64,000 bases of DNA from Oscillospiraceae bacterium (lineage in GTDB: Bacteria > Bacillota > Clostridia > Oscillospirales > Oscillospiraceae), in assembly GCA_902775355.1 (NCBI GenBank), contig CACYLY010000044.1, forward strand, positions 1 to 64,000, in the 5' to 3' direction. Numbering within the stretch: position 1 is the first letter of the stretch; every line of letters begins with the position of its first letter. Positions 17,494-26,519 of the stretch are shown piece by piece. A program made the translations under genes and the position numbers. Under the pieces are notes generated by a model. It was not told where the DNA came from. It worked only from the letters and a program-made list of their open reading frames with translations, and searched no databases.

Positions 17494-18404
17494 TCCCGAG
17501 ACCGAAACCGGAACGCTTCCGCCTGCGCCGGACCATGATGTTCATGAACGCGCAGAAGCCGGGCCTGATCAAGGACGCCTACATCTACGGATGCGACAGC
17601 ATCATGCTGGACCTGGAGGACGCTGTGGCCGAGAACCAGAAGGACGCCGCCCGCTTCTCCCTGTACCACGCGCTGAAAACCATCGACTACGGCGAAACCG
17701 AGGTCATCGTGCGCATCAACGGCCTGGACACCCCCCACTGGCAGGAGGACATCCGCGTGTGCGTGGCGGGCGGGGCCGACGGCATCCGCATCGCCAAGTG
17801 CGAGAGCGCCCAGGACGTGCTGACCGTGGAAAAGGCCGTGGAGGCCGCCGAGGAGGAATTCGGCGTGGAGAAGGGCCGCACCCTGCTGATGGCCGCCCTC
17901 GAAAGCCCGAAAGGCATCCTCAACGCCTATGAGATCTGCGCCGCCTCTCCCCGGATGTTCGGCGTGGCCATCTCCGGCGGCGACTTCCGCAAGTGCATGC
18001 AGACCACCCCGCAGCGGGACGGCGTGGACATGCTGGTCGCCCGCGGGCAGATGCTGATCGCCGCCCGGGCCGCCGGCATCCAGTGCTTTGACACCGTGTT
18101 CACCAATCTGGACGATCAAGAGGGCTTTGAGGCCGAGGTGCGCCAGAACAAGGCCATGGGCTTTGACGGCAAGAGTCTCATCAACCCCAAGCAGATCCGT
18201 TTCGTCCATCAGGTCTTCGCCCCCACGGAGAAGGAGATCCGCCAGGCGGAGAAGATCGTGCGCGCCTATCGCGAGCAGAGCGCCGCGGGCGTGGGCGTCT
18301 TCACCGTGGACGGCAAGATGATCGACATCGCCTTTATCCCCGGCGCCGAGAGGACCTTGAAGCTGGCCCGCGCCTGCGGGCTCTGGGAGGGAGATCTGGT
18401 ATGA
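17490..18404 (+). CDS. citE: Citrate lyase beta subunit (citryl-ACP lyase)
   Basis: 304 aa. HpcH/HpaI aldolase-like TIM barrel with LDLEDAVAENQKDAAR near residue 35 and the RINGLDTPHW segment. CitE splits citryl-ACP into oxaloacetate and acetyl-ACP in the cytoplasm. It overlaps citF by 4 bases, so CitD, CitE and CitF are co-translated. Confidence 0.97.
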   Translation: MIPRPKPERFRLRRTMMFMNAQKPGLIKDAYIYGCDSIMLDLEDAVAENQKDAARFSLYHALKTIDYGETEVIVRINGLDTPHWQEDIRVCVAGGADGIRIAKCESAQDVLTVEKAVEAAEEEFGVEKGRTLLMAALESPKGILNAYEICAASPRMFGVAISGGDFRKCMQTTPQRDGVDMLVARGQMLIAARAAGIQCFDTVFTNLDDQEGFEAEVRQNKAMGFDGKSLINPKQIRFVHQVFAPTEKEIRQAEKIVRAYREQSAAGVGVFTVDGKMIDIAFIPGAERTLKLARACGLWEGDLV

Positions 18405-19966
18405 AAAACGCAGTAGGCAGAGAGATCCCGGACTTCCTGCTGGAAAACGGCAAGGAGGTCTATCAGGGCAAAAACTATATGGATGGCAAGTACATCCAGA
18501 AGGCTTCCCCCCGCACCCGCCGCTATGAAAAGCCCCAGGAGAGCAAGATCGTGGAGACCCTTGCCGACGCCCTGCGCCAGTGCGGCGCCAGGAGCGGCAT
18601 GACCTTCTCCTTCCACCACCACCTCCGGGACGGCGACTATGTGGTCAACATGGTCATGAAGGCCGCTATCGAGGAGCTGGGTCTGGACGAGCTGACCATC
18701 GCGGCCTCCTCCCTGGGCAACGCCCACGACCCCATCGCCGATTACATCGAGCAGGGCAAGGTCGTCGGCATCCAGACCAGCGGCATCCGCGGCCGCATGG
18801 GCGAGGTGGTCTCCGCCGGCAAGCTGAGGACCCCCGCCATCATCCGCAGCCACGGCGGCCGTCCCCGGGCCATCGAGGGCGGAGAGGTGCACATCGACAT
18901 CGCCTTCATCGCCGCGCCCACCAGCGACTGCGTGGGCAACTGCCGCGGCATCGGCGGCAAGTCCAACTGCGGCTCCATGGGCTATGCCATGACCGACGCC
19001 AAATATGCCGACCACGTGGTGGTGGTCACCGACTGCCTGGTGGACTTCCCCAACATGCCCGCCTCCGTCGAGGCCATCGACGTGGACGCGGTGGTGGTGG
19101 TGGACTCCATCGGCAACCCCAAGAAGATCGCCTCCGCCGCCGCCCGCATCAGCCAGAATCCCCGGGATCTGATGATGGCCGAGGACGTGGCAAAGGTCAT
19201 CGCCGCCACGCCCTATTTCAAGGAGGGCTTCTCCTTCCAGACCGGCGTGGGCGGCCCCTCCCTGGCGGCCAACCTGTTCCTGGAAAAATACATGGACGAG
19301 CGGAACATCAAGATGGGCTGGGCCATCGGCGGCATCTGCGGGCCGATGGTGGAGCTCCTGAAGAAGGGCAAGGTGGGCAAGGTCATCGACGTGCAGGACT
19401 TCGACCTGGACGCGGTGAACTCCATCAACCAGACCCCCAATCACTTTGAGATGTCCGCCTCCCAGTACGCCAACCCCGCCAACAAGGGCGCCTTCGTCAA
19501 CAAGCTGGACTTCGTGGTGCTGGCCGCCCTGGAGATCGACACCGGCTTCAACGTCAACGTCCTCACCGGCTCCGACGGCGTGCTCCGCGGCGCTCCCGGC
19601 GGCCACCCGGACACAGCGGCCGGCGCCAAGTGCTGCATCATCGTCACGCCGCTGATCCGCGGCCGCATGGCCACGGTCTGCGAGCACGTGGTCACCGTCA
19701 CCACCCCCGGCGACTGTGTGGACGTGCTGGTCACCGACTACGGCATCGCCGTCAACCCCCTGCGTCCCGACCTGATCGAGTGCCTGGACAAGGCCGGCAT
19801 CAAGCACGTCCCCGTGGAAGAGCTGAAGGAGAAGGCCTACTCCCTGGTGGGCCGGCCCGACGATCTGCAGTGGGAGGACAAGGTGGTGGCCGTGCTGGAG
19901 GCCCGTGACGGCACCATTCTGGATGTGATCCGCAAGATCAAGCCCTATACCCTGGACGAAGACTGA
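18401..19966 (+). CDS. citF: Citrate lyase alpha subunit (citrate:acetyl-ACP transferase)
   Basis: 521 aa, full family length. It exchanges the acetyl group on CitD for citrate. It is conserved throughout, with CoA-transferase-like segments such as SGIRGRMGEVVSAGKL and GGHPDTAAGAKC. It completes the catalytic lyase complex. No oxaloacetate decarboxylase genes are in the window. Confidence 0.97.
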   Translation: MKNAVGREIPDFLLENGKEVYQGKNYMDGKYIQKASPRTRRYEKPQESKIVETLADALRQCGARSGMTFSFHHHLRDGDYVVNMVMKAAIEELGLDELTIAASSLGNAHDPIADYIEQGKVVGIQTSGIRGRMGEVVSAGKLRTPAIIRSHGGRPRAIEGGEVHIDIAFIAAPTSDCVGNCRGIGGKSNCGSMGYAMTDAKYADHVVVVTDCLVDFPNMPASVEAIDVDAVVVVDSIGNPKKIASAAARISQNPRDLMMAEDVAKVIAATPYFKEGFSFQTGVGGPSLAANLFLEKYMDERNIKMGWAIGGICGPMVELLKKGKVGKVIDVQDFDLDAVNSINQTPNHFEMSASQYANPANKGAFVNKLDFVVLAALEIDTGFNVNVLTGSDGVLRGAPGGHPDTAAGAKCCIIVTPLIRGRMATVCEHVVTVTTPGDCVDVLVTDYGIAVNPLRPDLIECLDKAGIKHVPVEELKEKAYSLVGRPDDLQWEDKVVAVLEARDGTILDVIRKIKPYTLDED

Positions 19967-20030
19967 GCCCCCTGTAAACAAGGACGGCTTCGCCGTATCC
20001 TATTATTTTTGAGAAAAGAGAGGGAAAAAC

Positions 20031-21698
20031 ATGAGTGAAACCATCGTCGGCATTCTTGGCTTGCTGACCATCGTCGCCATCGTCGTGACCCTGTTCAAGA
20101 GCAAGACCCAGCCCGCCATCGCCTTCATCGTCTGGCCCACCATCCTGGCTCTGGTGCTGATCATCTTCGGCCGCATCACCGGCGAGAACTTCTCCGCCAT
20201 GATCAAGGCCGGCTTCTCCAGCACCGGTCCCACCGCGGCCCTGTTCGTGTTCTCCGTTCTGTACTTCGGCATCATGACCGACGCCGGCATGTTCGACGTC
20301 ATCATCAACAAGCTCATGAAGCTCGTGGGCGACAGCGTCATCGGCGTCTGCATGATGACCGCCGTCATCGCGCTGATCGGCCACCTGGACGGCGGCGGCG
20401 CCTCCACCTTCTGCATCGTGGTGCCCGCCATGCTGCCCGTCTTCAAGCGCATGCACATGCGCAAGACCTCCCTGCTCCGTATCGCGGTGCTGGCCATGGG
20501 CGTTCTGAACCTGATGCCCTGGGCCGGCCCCACCATGCGCGCGGCCTCCGTTCTCGGCATTGAGGCCGGCAGTCTCTGGCAGACCATCCTGCCCATCCAG
20601 ATCTTCGGTATCGTCCTGGCTCTGGCTCACGCCTTCCTCACCGGTCTGCAGGAGAAGAAGCGCGGCGCCGGCCTGAACGGCAAGCTGGCTGAGATCGAGG
20701 GCACCGTGGATCTGGAGGAGGCCGCCGAGCAGGCCCAGAACGATCTGGCCCGCCCCAAGCTCTTCCTCTTCAACGTGCTGCTGACCATCGGCGTCATCTT
20801 CCTGCTGATCTGGGGCGACGGCTTCGATCTGCCCACCTACTTCCCCTTCATGGTCGGCTGCGCTATCGCGCTCTTCGTGAACTACGGCTTCACCGCCAAG
20901 ATGCACAAGAAGATCATCAACCTCCACGCCGGTCCCGCTCTGATGATGTGCTCCACCCTGATGGGCGCCGCCGTTCTGATGGGCGTGCTCACCTCCAGCA
21001 TCGGCGCCGACGGCAAGGTCATCTCCGCCAAGGTCATGGAGCTGCCCGAGGACGCCATCCCCTCCGTGGTGCGCTGCCTGGCCGGTCTGGTCTCCGGTGT
21101 GCTGCCCTCCTTCCTGGGTCAGAATCTGCCTCTGGTCATCGGCTTCCTGTCTGTGCCTCTGGCTCTGGCCTTCGATACCGATTCTTACTTCTACGGCCTC
21201 ATGCCCGTCATCATCGGCATCGGCCAGGCCTTCGGCGTGGAGGCCCTGCCCATCGCTGTGGCCATGGTGGTCTGCCGCAACTGCGCCACCTTCATCAGCC
21301 CCATGGTGCCGGCAACCCTGCTGGGCACCGGTCTTGCGGACGTGGATATCAAGGACCACATCAAGAACAGCTTCTTCTATGTGTGGATCTTCTCCATCCT
21401 CTGCATGCTCTTTCAAGCCGCATACACACAATCCGATCCCCCTGGTCTCGCTATCAGGGGGATCCTTTTCAAACGAGGTAAAACATGGCTTCTCTCGGTG
21501 AAATCTCCCCCCGGGACCTTCGCACCCAGGCCCAGATGGACGAGCTGCTGCGGGCCGAGGGCATCCGGCGGGACAAAAATCTGGACTACAGCTGCGGCGT
21601 CTTTGACGAGGACGGAAGCCTCATCGCCGCCGGCAGCAGCTTCAAGAACACCCTGCGCTGCCTGGCCGTGTCCTCCGCCCACCGGGGCGAGGGCCTGA
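20031..21698 (+). CDS. CitMHS-family citrate transporter, aberrant 3' end
   Basis: The 555-aa frame begins with a typical CitMHS protein: about twelve TM segments and the LDGGGASTFCIVVPAM and ATFISPMVPATLLGTGL motifs. Family members import metal-citrate with protons. Similarity ends near residue 465 (FFYVWIFSILCMLF, about 21415). The normal stop is missing and the frame runs on for some 90 odd codons, passing through a hairpin at 21435-21464 and into citC in another frame. A small deletion or frameshift at about 21415 is likely. The core transporter may still work. Confidence 0.85.
   Translation: MSETIVGILGLLTIVAIVVTLFKSKTQPAIAFIVWPTILALVLIIFGRITGENFSAMIKAGFSSTGPTAALFVFSVLYFGIMTDAGMFDVIINKLMKLVGDSVIGVCMMTAVIALIGHLDGGGASTFCIVVPAMLPVFKRMHMRKTSLLRIAVLAMGVLNLMPWAGPTMRAASVLGIEAGSLWQTILPIQIFGIVLALAHAFLTGLQEKKRGAGLNGKLAEIEGTVDLEEAAEQAQNDLARPKLFLFNVLLTIGVIFLLIWGDGFDLPTYFPFMVGCAIALFVNYGFTAKMHKKIINLHAGPALMMCSTLMGAAVLMGVLTSSIGADGKVISAKVMELPEDAIPSVVRCLAGLVSGVLPSFLGQNLPLVIGFLSVPLALAFDTDSYFYGLMPVIIGIGQAFGVEALPIAVAMVVCRNCATFISPMVPATLLGTGLADVDIKDHIKNSFFYVWIFSILCMLFQAAYTQSDPPGLAIRGILFKRGKTWLLSVKSPPGTFAPRPRWTSCCGPRASGGTKIWTTAAASLTRTEASSPPAAASRTPCAAWPCPPPTGARA
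21435..21470 (+). terminator. Terminator-like or attenuator hairpin upstream of citC
   Basis: A 10-bp perfect stem GATCCCCCTG/CAGGGGGATC (21435-21444 with 21455-21464), 10-base loop, then CTTTTC. The T tract is short, so partial termination between transporter and citC is plausible. Confidence 0.6.
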
Positions 21699-22522
21699 TG
21701 AACCAGGTGGTGAGCCATCTGCTGGAAAAGCAGATGGAGCGGGGCAACAGCCACGTCTTTCTCTACACCAAGGCGAAGAACGACCGGATCTTCCGGGATC
21801 TGGGCTTTTACGAGATCGCCCGGGTGGAGGGCGAGCTGGTGTTCATGGAAAACCGGCGGGACGGCTTTGCCCGCTATCTGAAAAAGCTGGAAAAGACCCG
21901 GCGGGAGGGGAAAAGCGCCGCCGTGGTGATGAACGCCAACCCCTTCACCCTGGGTCACCGGCATCTGATCGAACACGCGGCGGCGGAAAACGACGCCCTG
22001 CATCTGTTCCTCCTCAGCGAGGAGGCGGGGCCCATCCCCTTTTCCGTACGCAGGAAGCTGGTGCGGGAGGGCACGGCCGATCTGGACAACGTGATCCTCC
22101 ACGACTCCGGGCCCTACATCATCTCCTCCGCCACCTTTCCCAGCTACTTCCTCCGGGACGAGGACGCGGCCATCCTGGCCCACGCGAAGCTGGATCTGGC
22201 CGTCTTCGGCAAGATCGCGGCAGCCCTGGGCCTCACGGCCCGCTACGCCGGGGAGGAGAAGAGCAGCCACGTCACGGCGCTGTATAACGAAACGATGGCG
22301 GCAGAGCTGCCGAAGCTGGGTCTGGCCTTCCGCCCGATCCCCCGGCTGGCGATCCGGGGCGAGACCGTCAGCGCCAGCTCCGTGCGCCAGGCCATCCACG
22401 ACGGGCAGCTCGAAAAGGCGGCCTTCATGCTGCCGGAGAGCAGCCTGCGGTATTTTGAGAGCGAGGAGGCCGCCCCGGTGATCGCGGCCATCCGCGCCAT
22501 GGACGAGGCGAGACACTTTTGA
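21485..22522 (+). CDS. citC: [Citrate (pro-3S)-lyase] ligase
   Basis: 345 aa. CitC acetylates the CitD prosthetic group using ATP and acetate, switching the lyase on. Residues about 1-130 are a GNAT-like domain (CLAVSSAHRGEGLMNQVVSHLL); the rest is a cytidylyltransferase-like fold with NANPFTLGHRHLIEHA as the nucleotide-binding T-x-GH motif. GAGGT precedes the ATG. It overlaps the transporter run-on frame and touches the next gene. Confidence 0.97.
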   Translation: MASLGEISPRDLRTQAQMDELLRAEGIRRDKNLDYSCGVFDEDGSLIAAGSSFKNTLRCLAVSSAHRGEGLMNQVVSHLLEKQMERGNSHVFLYTKAKNDRIFRDLGFYEIARVEGELVFMENRRDGFARYLKKLEKTRREGKSAAVVMNANPFTLGHRHLIEHAAAENDALHLFLLSEEAGPIPFSVRRKLVREGTADLDNVILHDSGPYIISSATFPSYFLRDEDAAILAHAKLDLAVFGKIAAALGLTARYAGEEKSSHVTALYNETMAAELPKLGLAFRPIPRLAIRGETVSASSVRQAIHDGQLEKAAFMLPESSLRYFESEEAAPVIAAIRAMDEARHF

Positions 22523-23874
22523 TGAGAGAAGTCACCCTCCAGGAAGTGCTGGACGCCCGGGACCGCCGGGCGGAGGAGCAGCGGCGGCTTCTGGCGCTGC
22601 ACGGCCGGCCGCTGCTCTCCTTTACCATGAACATCCCCGGCCCGGTGAAGGACAGCCGCCTGATCCGGCGGGGCTTTGACGAGGGCCTGCGTCTGCTGGA
22701 CGCGGCGCTGGACGGGGCCGGGATCGCCCGCCTGTCCCGGCAGGAGCTCCGCGCCGTCACCGGCTGCGAGCTTCTCTGCGCCCTTGACGCCCCGGCGGAG
22801 CAGGTCAAGGCCCTCTGCCTCCGCATCGAGGACGAATGCCCCATGGGGCGTCTCTTCGACATGGACGTGATCGGCCCGGACGGGCAGAAGCTGGCCCGGG
22901 GAGAGGAACGCCGCTGCCTGGTCTGCGGCGCCGCGGGGCGCGGCTGCGCCTCCCGAAGGCTCCACAGCCTGGAGGAGCTGGGCGCCGCCGTGACGAAGCT
23001 GCTGCGGGAGGGGCTTCTGGCCGCCGACGCCGATCGGGTGGACGCGCTTGCCACCCGGGCGCTGCTGGACGAGGTGGACACCACCCCCAAGCCCGGCCTG
23101 GTGGACCGGGACAACAACGGCTCCCACCGGGACATGACGCCGGAGACCTTTGAGAAAAGCGCCGCGGCCCTGGGGGGCTTCTGGGGAGACTGCTTCCGCC
23201 TGGGCGCGGAAACGGCAGCCCTTCCCCCGGCGGAGGCCTTTGCCCGCCTGCGTCCCCTGGGACTGGAGGCGGAGCGCAGGATGCTGACCGCGACGGGCGG
23301 CGTCAACACCCACAAGGGCGCGATCTTCACCCTGGGCACGGTCTGCGCCGCCGTGGGGCGGCTCTGGCGGGCGGAGGCCCCCTGCCGAAACCCGGAGCGG
23401 ATCGCCGAAGCCTGCGCCGCTCTCTGCGCCCGGGCCGCGGAGGAGGATCTGGCCCGGGTAAAGGAGAGCGGGAGCCCCCGCACGGCCGGGGAGCGGCTGT
23501 ATCTGGAATACGGTCTCCGCGGCATCCGCGGCGAGGCCGCGGCGGGACTCCCCGCCGTCCGGGAGGTCGGCCTGCCCCTGCTGGAGACCTGTCTTGCCCG
23601 AGGCATGAGCCGCAATGACGCCGGCGCCGTCGCCCTGCTGTATCTCATCGCCCGGGGCGAGGACACCAACATGATCAAGCGCGGCGGTCCGGCTCTGGCG
23701 GGCGAGGCTGTCGCCCGCGTCCGGGAGGCGCTGCGGCGGGACCTCTTTCCGCCCCCGGAGCGGATCCGGGAGCTGGACGCGTTTTTCATCCGGCACGACC
23801 TTTCCCCCGGCGGCTGCGCCGACCTTCTGGCGGTCAGCTATTTTCTGTACGACTGGAAGAATTTGAAGCAATAG
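22522..23874 (+). CDS. citXG: CitX-CitG fusion for citrate lyase prosthetic-group synthesis
   Basis: 450 aa, ATG overlapping the citC stop by one base (TGATG). Residues about 1-165 resemble CitX, which transfers the phosphoribosyl-dephospho-CoA group to apo-CitD. From about 170 on it is CitG, which makes triphosphoribosyl-dephospho-CoA from dephospho-CoA and ATP, with TPKPGLVDRDNNGSHRDM as the CitG signature. Such fusions are known in Firmicutes. Confidence 0.95.
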   Translation: MREVTLQEVLDARDRRAEEQRRLLALHGRPLLSFTMNIPGPVKDSRLIRRGFDEGLRLLDAALDGAGIARLSRQELRAVTGCELLCALDAPAEQVKALCLRIEDECPMGRLFDMDVIGPDGQKLARGEERRCLVCGAAGRGCASRRLHSLEELGAAVTKLLREGLLAADADRVDALATRALLDEVDTTPKPGLVDRDNNGSHRDMTPETFEKSAAALGGFWGDCFRLGAETAALPPAEAFARLRPLGLEAERRMLTATGGVNTHKGAIFTLGTVCAAVGRLWRAEAPCRNPERIAEACAALCARAAEEDLARVKESGSPRTAGERLYLEYGLRGIRGEAAAGLPAVREVGLPLLETCLARGMSRNDAGAVALLYLIARGEDTNMIKRGGPALAGEAVARVREALRRDLFPPPERIRELDAFFIRHDLSPGGCADLLAVSYFLYDWKNLKQ

Positions 23875-23883
23875 GGAGGCATT

Positions 23884-25107
23884 ATGGCAATCCATATCGT
23901 TGCAGAGGCAAATCGCTGCCTCAACTGCAAAAAACCACGCTGCCAACAGGGCTGTCCCGTTCACACGCCGATCCCCATGGTGATCCAGTTATTCAAAGAA
24001 AACCGGCTGATGGAAGCCGGACAGATGCTCTTTGAGAACAACCCCATGTCCGCGGTCTGCGCCATCGTCTGCAACCACGAGAAGCAGTGCGCGGGAAACT
24101 GCATCCGGGGCATCAAGGACACCCCGGTCCACTTTTCCAGCATTGAAGCCTACATTTCCGACATGTACCTGGACCGTATGGTGATCGGACAGCCGGAGAG
24201 GAAGAACAAGAAGGTCGCCGTGATCGGCTGCGGCCCGGCGGGAATGACCGTGGCGATGAAGCTGGCCAGTCAGGGCTATTCGGTCACCGTGTTCGAGTGG
24301 AAGGGCAGGATCGGCGGGCTGCTGCAGTACGGCATCCCGGAATTCCGCCTGCCCAAGAGCTTTCTCGATCGCTATCAGGCCCGGATGGAGGAGATGGGCA
24401 TCACCATCCGCACCAACACCACCATCGGTTCGGTCCTGATGATCGACGAGCTCTTCCGGGACGGCTATGACAGCATCTTCATCGGCACCGGCGCGGAGAA
24501 GCCGCGCACCTTGGGCCTGCAGGGCGAGAGCCTGGGCAATGTGCTCTTCGGTCTCAACTATCTGGCCAATCCCAAGGGCCACAAGCTGGGCGACCGGGTA
24601 GCGATCATCGGCATGGGCAACGCCGCCATGGACGTAGCCCGCACCGCGCTGCGAAACGGCTCCCGCCATGTGACGCTTTACGCCCGCAGCAAGAATGTGA
24701 CGGCCAGCTCCAGCGAGGTGTCCTATGCCGAACTGGACGGCGCGGAGTTCGTCTTCGGCATGCAGATCGAGAAGATCACCGACGAGGGTCCGGTATTCCG
24801 GAAGGCCATCTTCAATGAGAACGACGAGATCGTCGGCTACGAGGACGAGCCGGTGCTGGAGAAGGCCGACTCGACCATCATCTCCATCAGCCAGATGCCG
24901 AGAAGGAAGCTGGCGCGCACCACCGACGGGCTGGAAATGACCGAGCGCGGTCTTCTGGCCGTGGACGAGAATTATATGACGACCCGGCCCGGCGTTTTCG
25001 GCGCGGGCGACGTGGTGACGGGAGCAAAAACCGTCGTCCATGCCGTGGAAGGGGCCAAGAAAGCCGCCGAGGCCATAATCCGATACATGGAGCGGGCCGA
25101 GACCTGA
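23884..25107 (+). CDS. GltD-like FAD/NAD(P)-dependent oxidoreductase
   Basis: 407 aa with AGGGAGG before the ATG. The N-terminus has two cysteine clusters (CLNCKKPRCQQGCP and CNHEKQCAGNC) for 4Fe-4S centres, as in the glutamate synthase small subunit and related proteins. An FAD-binding GCGPAG motif and a second dinucleotide motif GMGNAAMD follow. No gltB large subunit is nearby, so it may be a stand-alone electron-transfer oxidoreductase serving citrate fermentation redox balance (inference). Confidence 0.88.
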   Translation: MAIHIVAEANRCLNCKKPRCQQGCPVHTPIPMVIQLFKENRLMEAGQMLFENNPMSAVCAIVCNHEKQCAGNCIRGIKDTPVHFSSIEAYISDMYLDRMVIGQPERKNKKVAVIGCGPAGMTVAMKLASQGYSVTVFEWKGRIGGLLQYGIPEFRLPKSFLDRYQARMEEMGITIRTNTTIGSVLMIDELFRDGYDSIFIGTGAEKPRTLGLQGESLGNVLFGLNYLANPKGHKLGDRVAIIGMGNAAMDVARTALRNGSRHVTLYARSKNVTASSSEVSYAELDGAEFVFGMQIEKITDEGPVFRKAIFNENDEIVGYEDEPVLEKADSTIISISQMPRRKLARTTDGLEMTERGLLAVDENYMTTRPGVFGAGDVVTGAKTVVHAVEGAKKAAEAIIRYMERAET

Positions 25108-25129
25108 CCCGGCGCAGAAGGAGAGACGC

Positions 25130-25525
25130 ATGAAAAGCAAGCTGGTTTTTCTGGATATCGACGGCACCCTGACCTCTCCCGGCAGCAACGAGCCGCCGGA
25201 GAGCGCCCTGGAGGCCATCCGGGCCGCCCAGAGGGCGGGACACAAGGTCTTTCTCTGCTCCGGGCGCAACTACGACATGCTCAAGCCCCTGCAGCGCTTC
25301 GATTTTGACGGCGCGGTGGCCAGCGGCGGCGGCTACGTCTTCGCCGGGGACAAGGTGCTCTACGACTGCCCCATGACCGAGGAGCAGAAGGACAAGGCCC
25401 TGCGGCTCTTTGCCGAGGGCGGGGTCCTGCGCACCATCGAGGCGAAGGACGCCAGCTACCCGGGAGCTCGGCTTGGTGGAAAGCACCAAAAAGTCGGGTT
25501 GAATTTTGGCAGTTCAAGCATTTGA
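25130..25525 (+). pseudogene. Cof-type HAD hydrolase, 3' truncated
   Basis: 131-aa frame. The first about 110 residues match Cof-family phosphatases: FLDIDGTLTSPG holds the catalytic aspartates, then LCSGRNYDML. Family members are about 260 aa with a cap domain and a C-terminal GDGxND motif; both are missing. Similarity stops near 25462, where the scar sequence begins. Confidence 0.82.
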
Positions 25526-25610
25526 AAGAAGATTGAGGTCTCAGAGCTTATTTGATATAATAACCAAGTAAAAGAATGCGGCTGCCTCCTTCAGGCAGCC
25601 GTAATCTGGA
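25463..25610. other. AT-rich junction scar between two truncated genes
   Basis: About 150 bases, poorer in GC than the surroundings, join the Cof fragment to the ptsI fragment. One frame reads a short open tail ending ...FERRLRSQSLFDIITK-stop at 25568, followed by a 9-bp hairpin CGGCTGCCT/AGGCAGCCG (25579-25601). This could be the 3' end and terminator of a lost mobile gene; I could not identify it. Confidence 0.5.
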
Positions 25611-26436
25611 AAACGACGGCGGCGGCATCGGCCTTTTCCGCAGCGAGTTCCTGTATCTCAACTGTGACGATTATCCCACCGAGGACTACCAGTTTGAGGC
25701 CTACAAAAAGGTCCTCAGCGACATGGGCGGCAAGGAGGTCGTCATCCGCACCCTGGACATCGGCGCGGACAAGATGATCGAGTACTTCCATCTCCCCCAC
25801 GAGGAGAACCCGGCCCTGGGCAACCGGGCCCTGCGCATCTGCCTGAACCGGCCGGAGATCTTCAAGACCCAGCTGCGGGCCCTGTACCGGGCCTCCGCCT
25901 TCGGCCGCCTGAGCATCATGTTCCCCATGGTCACCTCCGTCTGGGAGGTCCGGGAGGCCAAGAAGATGTGCGAGCTCGTGAAGAAGGAGCTCACCGCCGA
26001 GGGTATCCCCTTCTCCGACGAGGTGGACGTGGGCATCATGATCGAGACCCCCGCCGCCGCCATCCTCAGCGACCGGCTCGCCAAGGAAGTGGACTTCTTC
26101 TCCATCGGCACCAACGACCTGACCCAGTACACTCTGGCCTGCGACCGGCAGAACAACGACCTGGGCCGCTTCTTCAACGCCCACCATCCGGCGGTGCTGC
26201 GGCTCATCAAGATGGCCTGCGACAACGCCCACAAGGAGGGCATCTGGTGTGGCATCTGCGGCGAGCTGGGCGCCGACCTGGAGCTGACGGAGCTGTTCCT
26301 GTCCATCGGGCTGGACGAGCTGTCCGTCTCCCCCCGCGCCGTGCTGCCCCTGCGCCAGAAGGTGCGGGAGACCCAGGTGCGCGTGGTGCGCGAGAAGCTG
26401 CTGGCCGAACTGCTCAGCGACAAAAACGAACTCTGA
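25576..26436 (+). pseudogene. ptsI: PTS enzyme I, C-terminal fragment
   Basis: From about 25606 the frame matches the PEP-binding TIM-barrel domain of enzyme I: GIGLFRSEFLY, IRTLDIGADK, MFPMVTSVWE, VGIMIETPAAA and FFSIGTNDLTQYTLACDRQN. The N-terminal HPr-binding domain with the phosphorylated His is absent, so it cannot phosphorylate HPr alone. The ATG at 25576 is a chance in-frame codon inside the scar hairpin. Confidence 0.85.
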
Positions 26437-26462
26437 CCCCAAAGCGAAACGAACCGACAGGC

Positions 26463-26500
26463 AAAAGGAAAAGCTGCCGGCCCCGGCAGCTTTTCCCTTT
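26463..26500 (+). terminator. Rho-independent terminator after ptsI fragment
   Basis: A long stem GGAAAAGCTGCCGG/CCGGCAGCTTTTCC (26467-26480 with 26483-26496) followed by CTTT. Confidence 0.85.
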
Positions 26501-26519
26501 GTCCCGCACTGGAGGGCAT

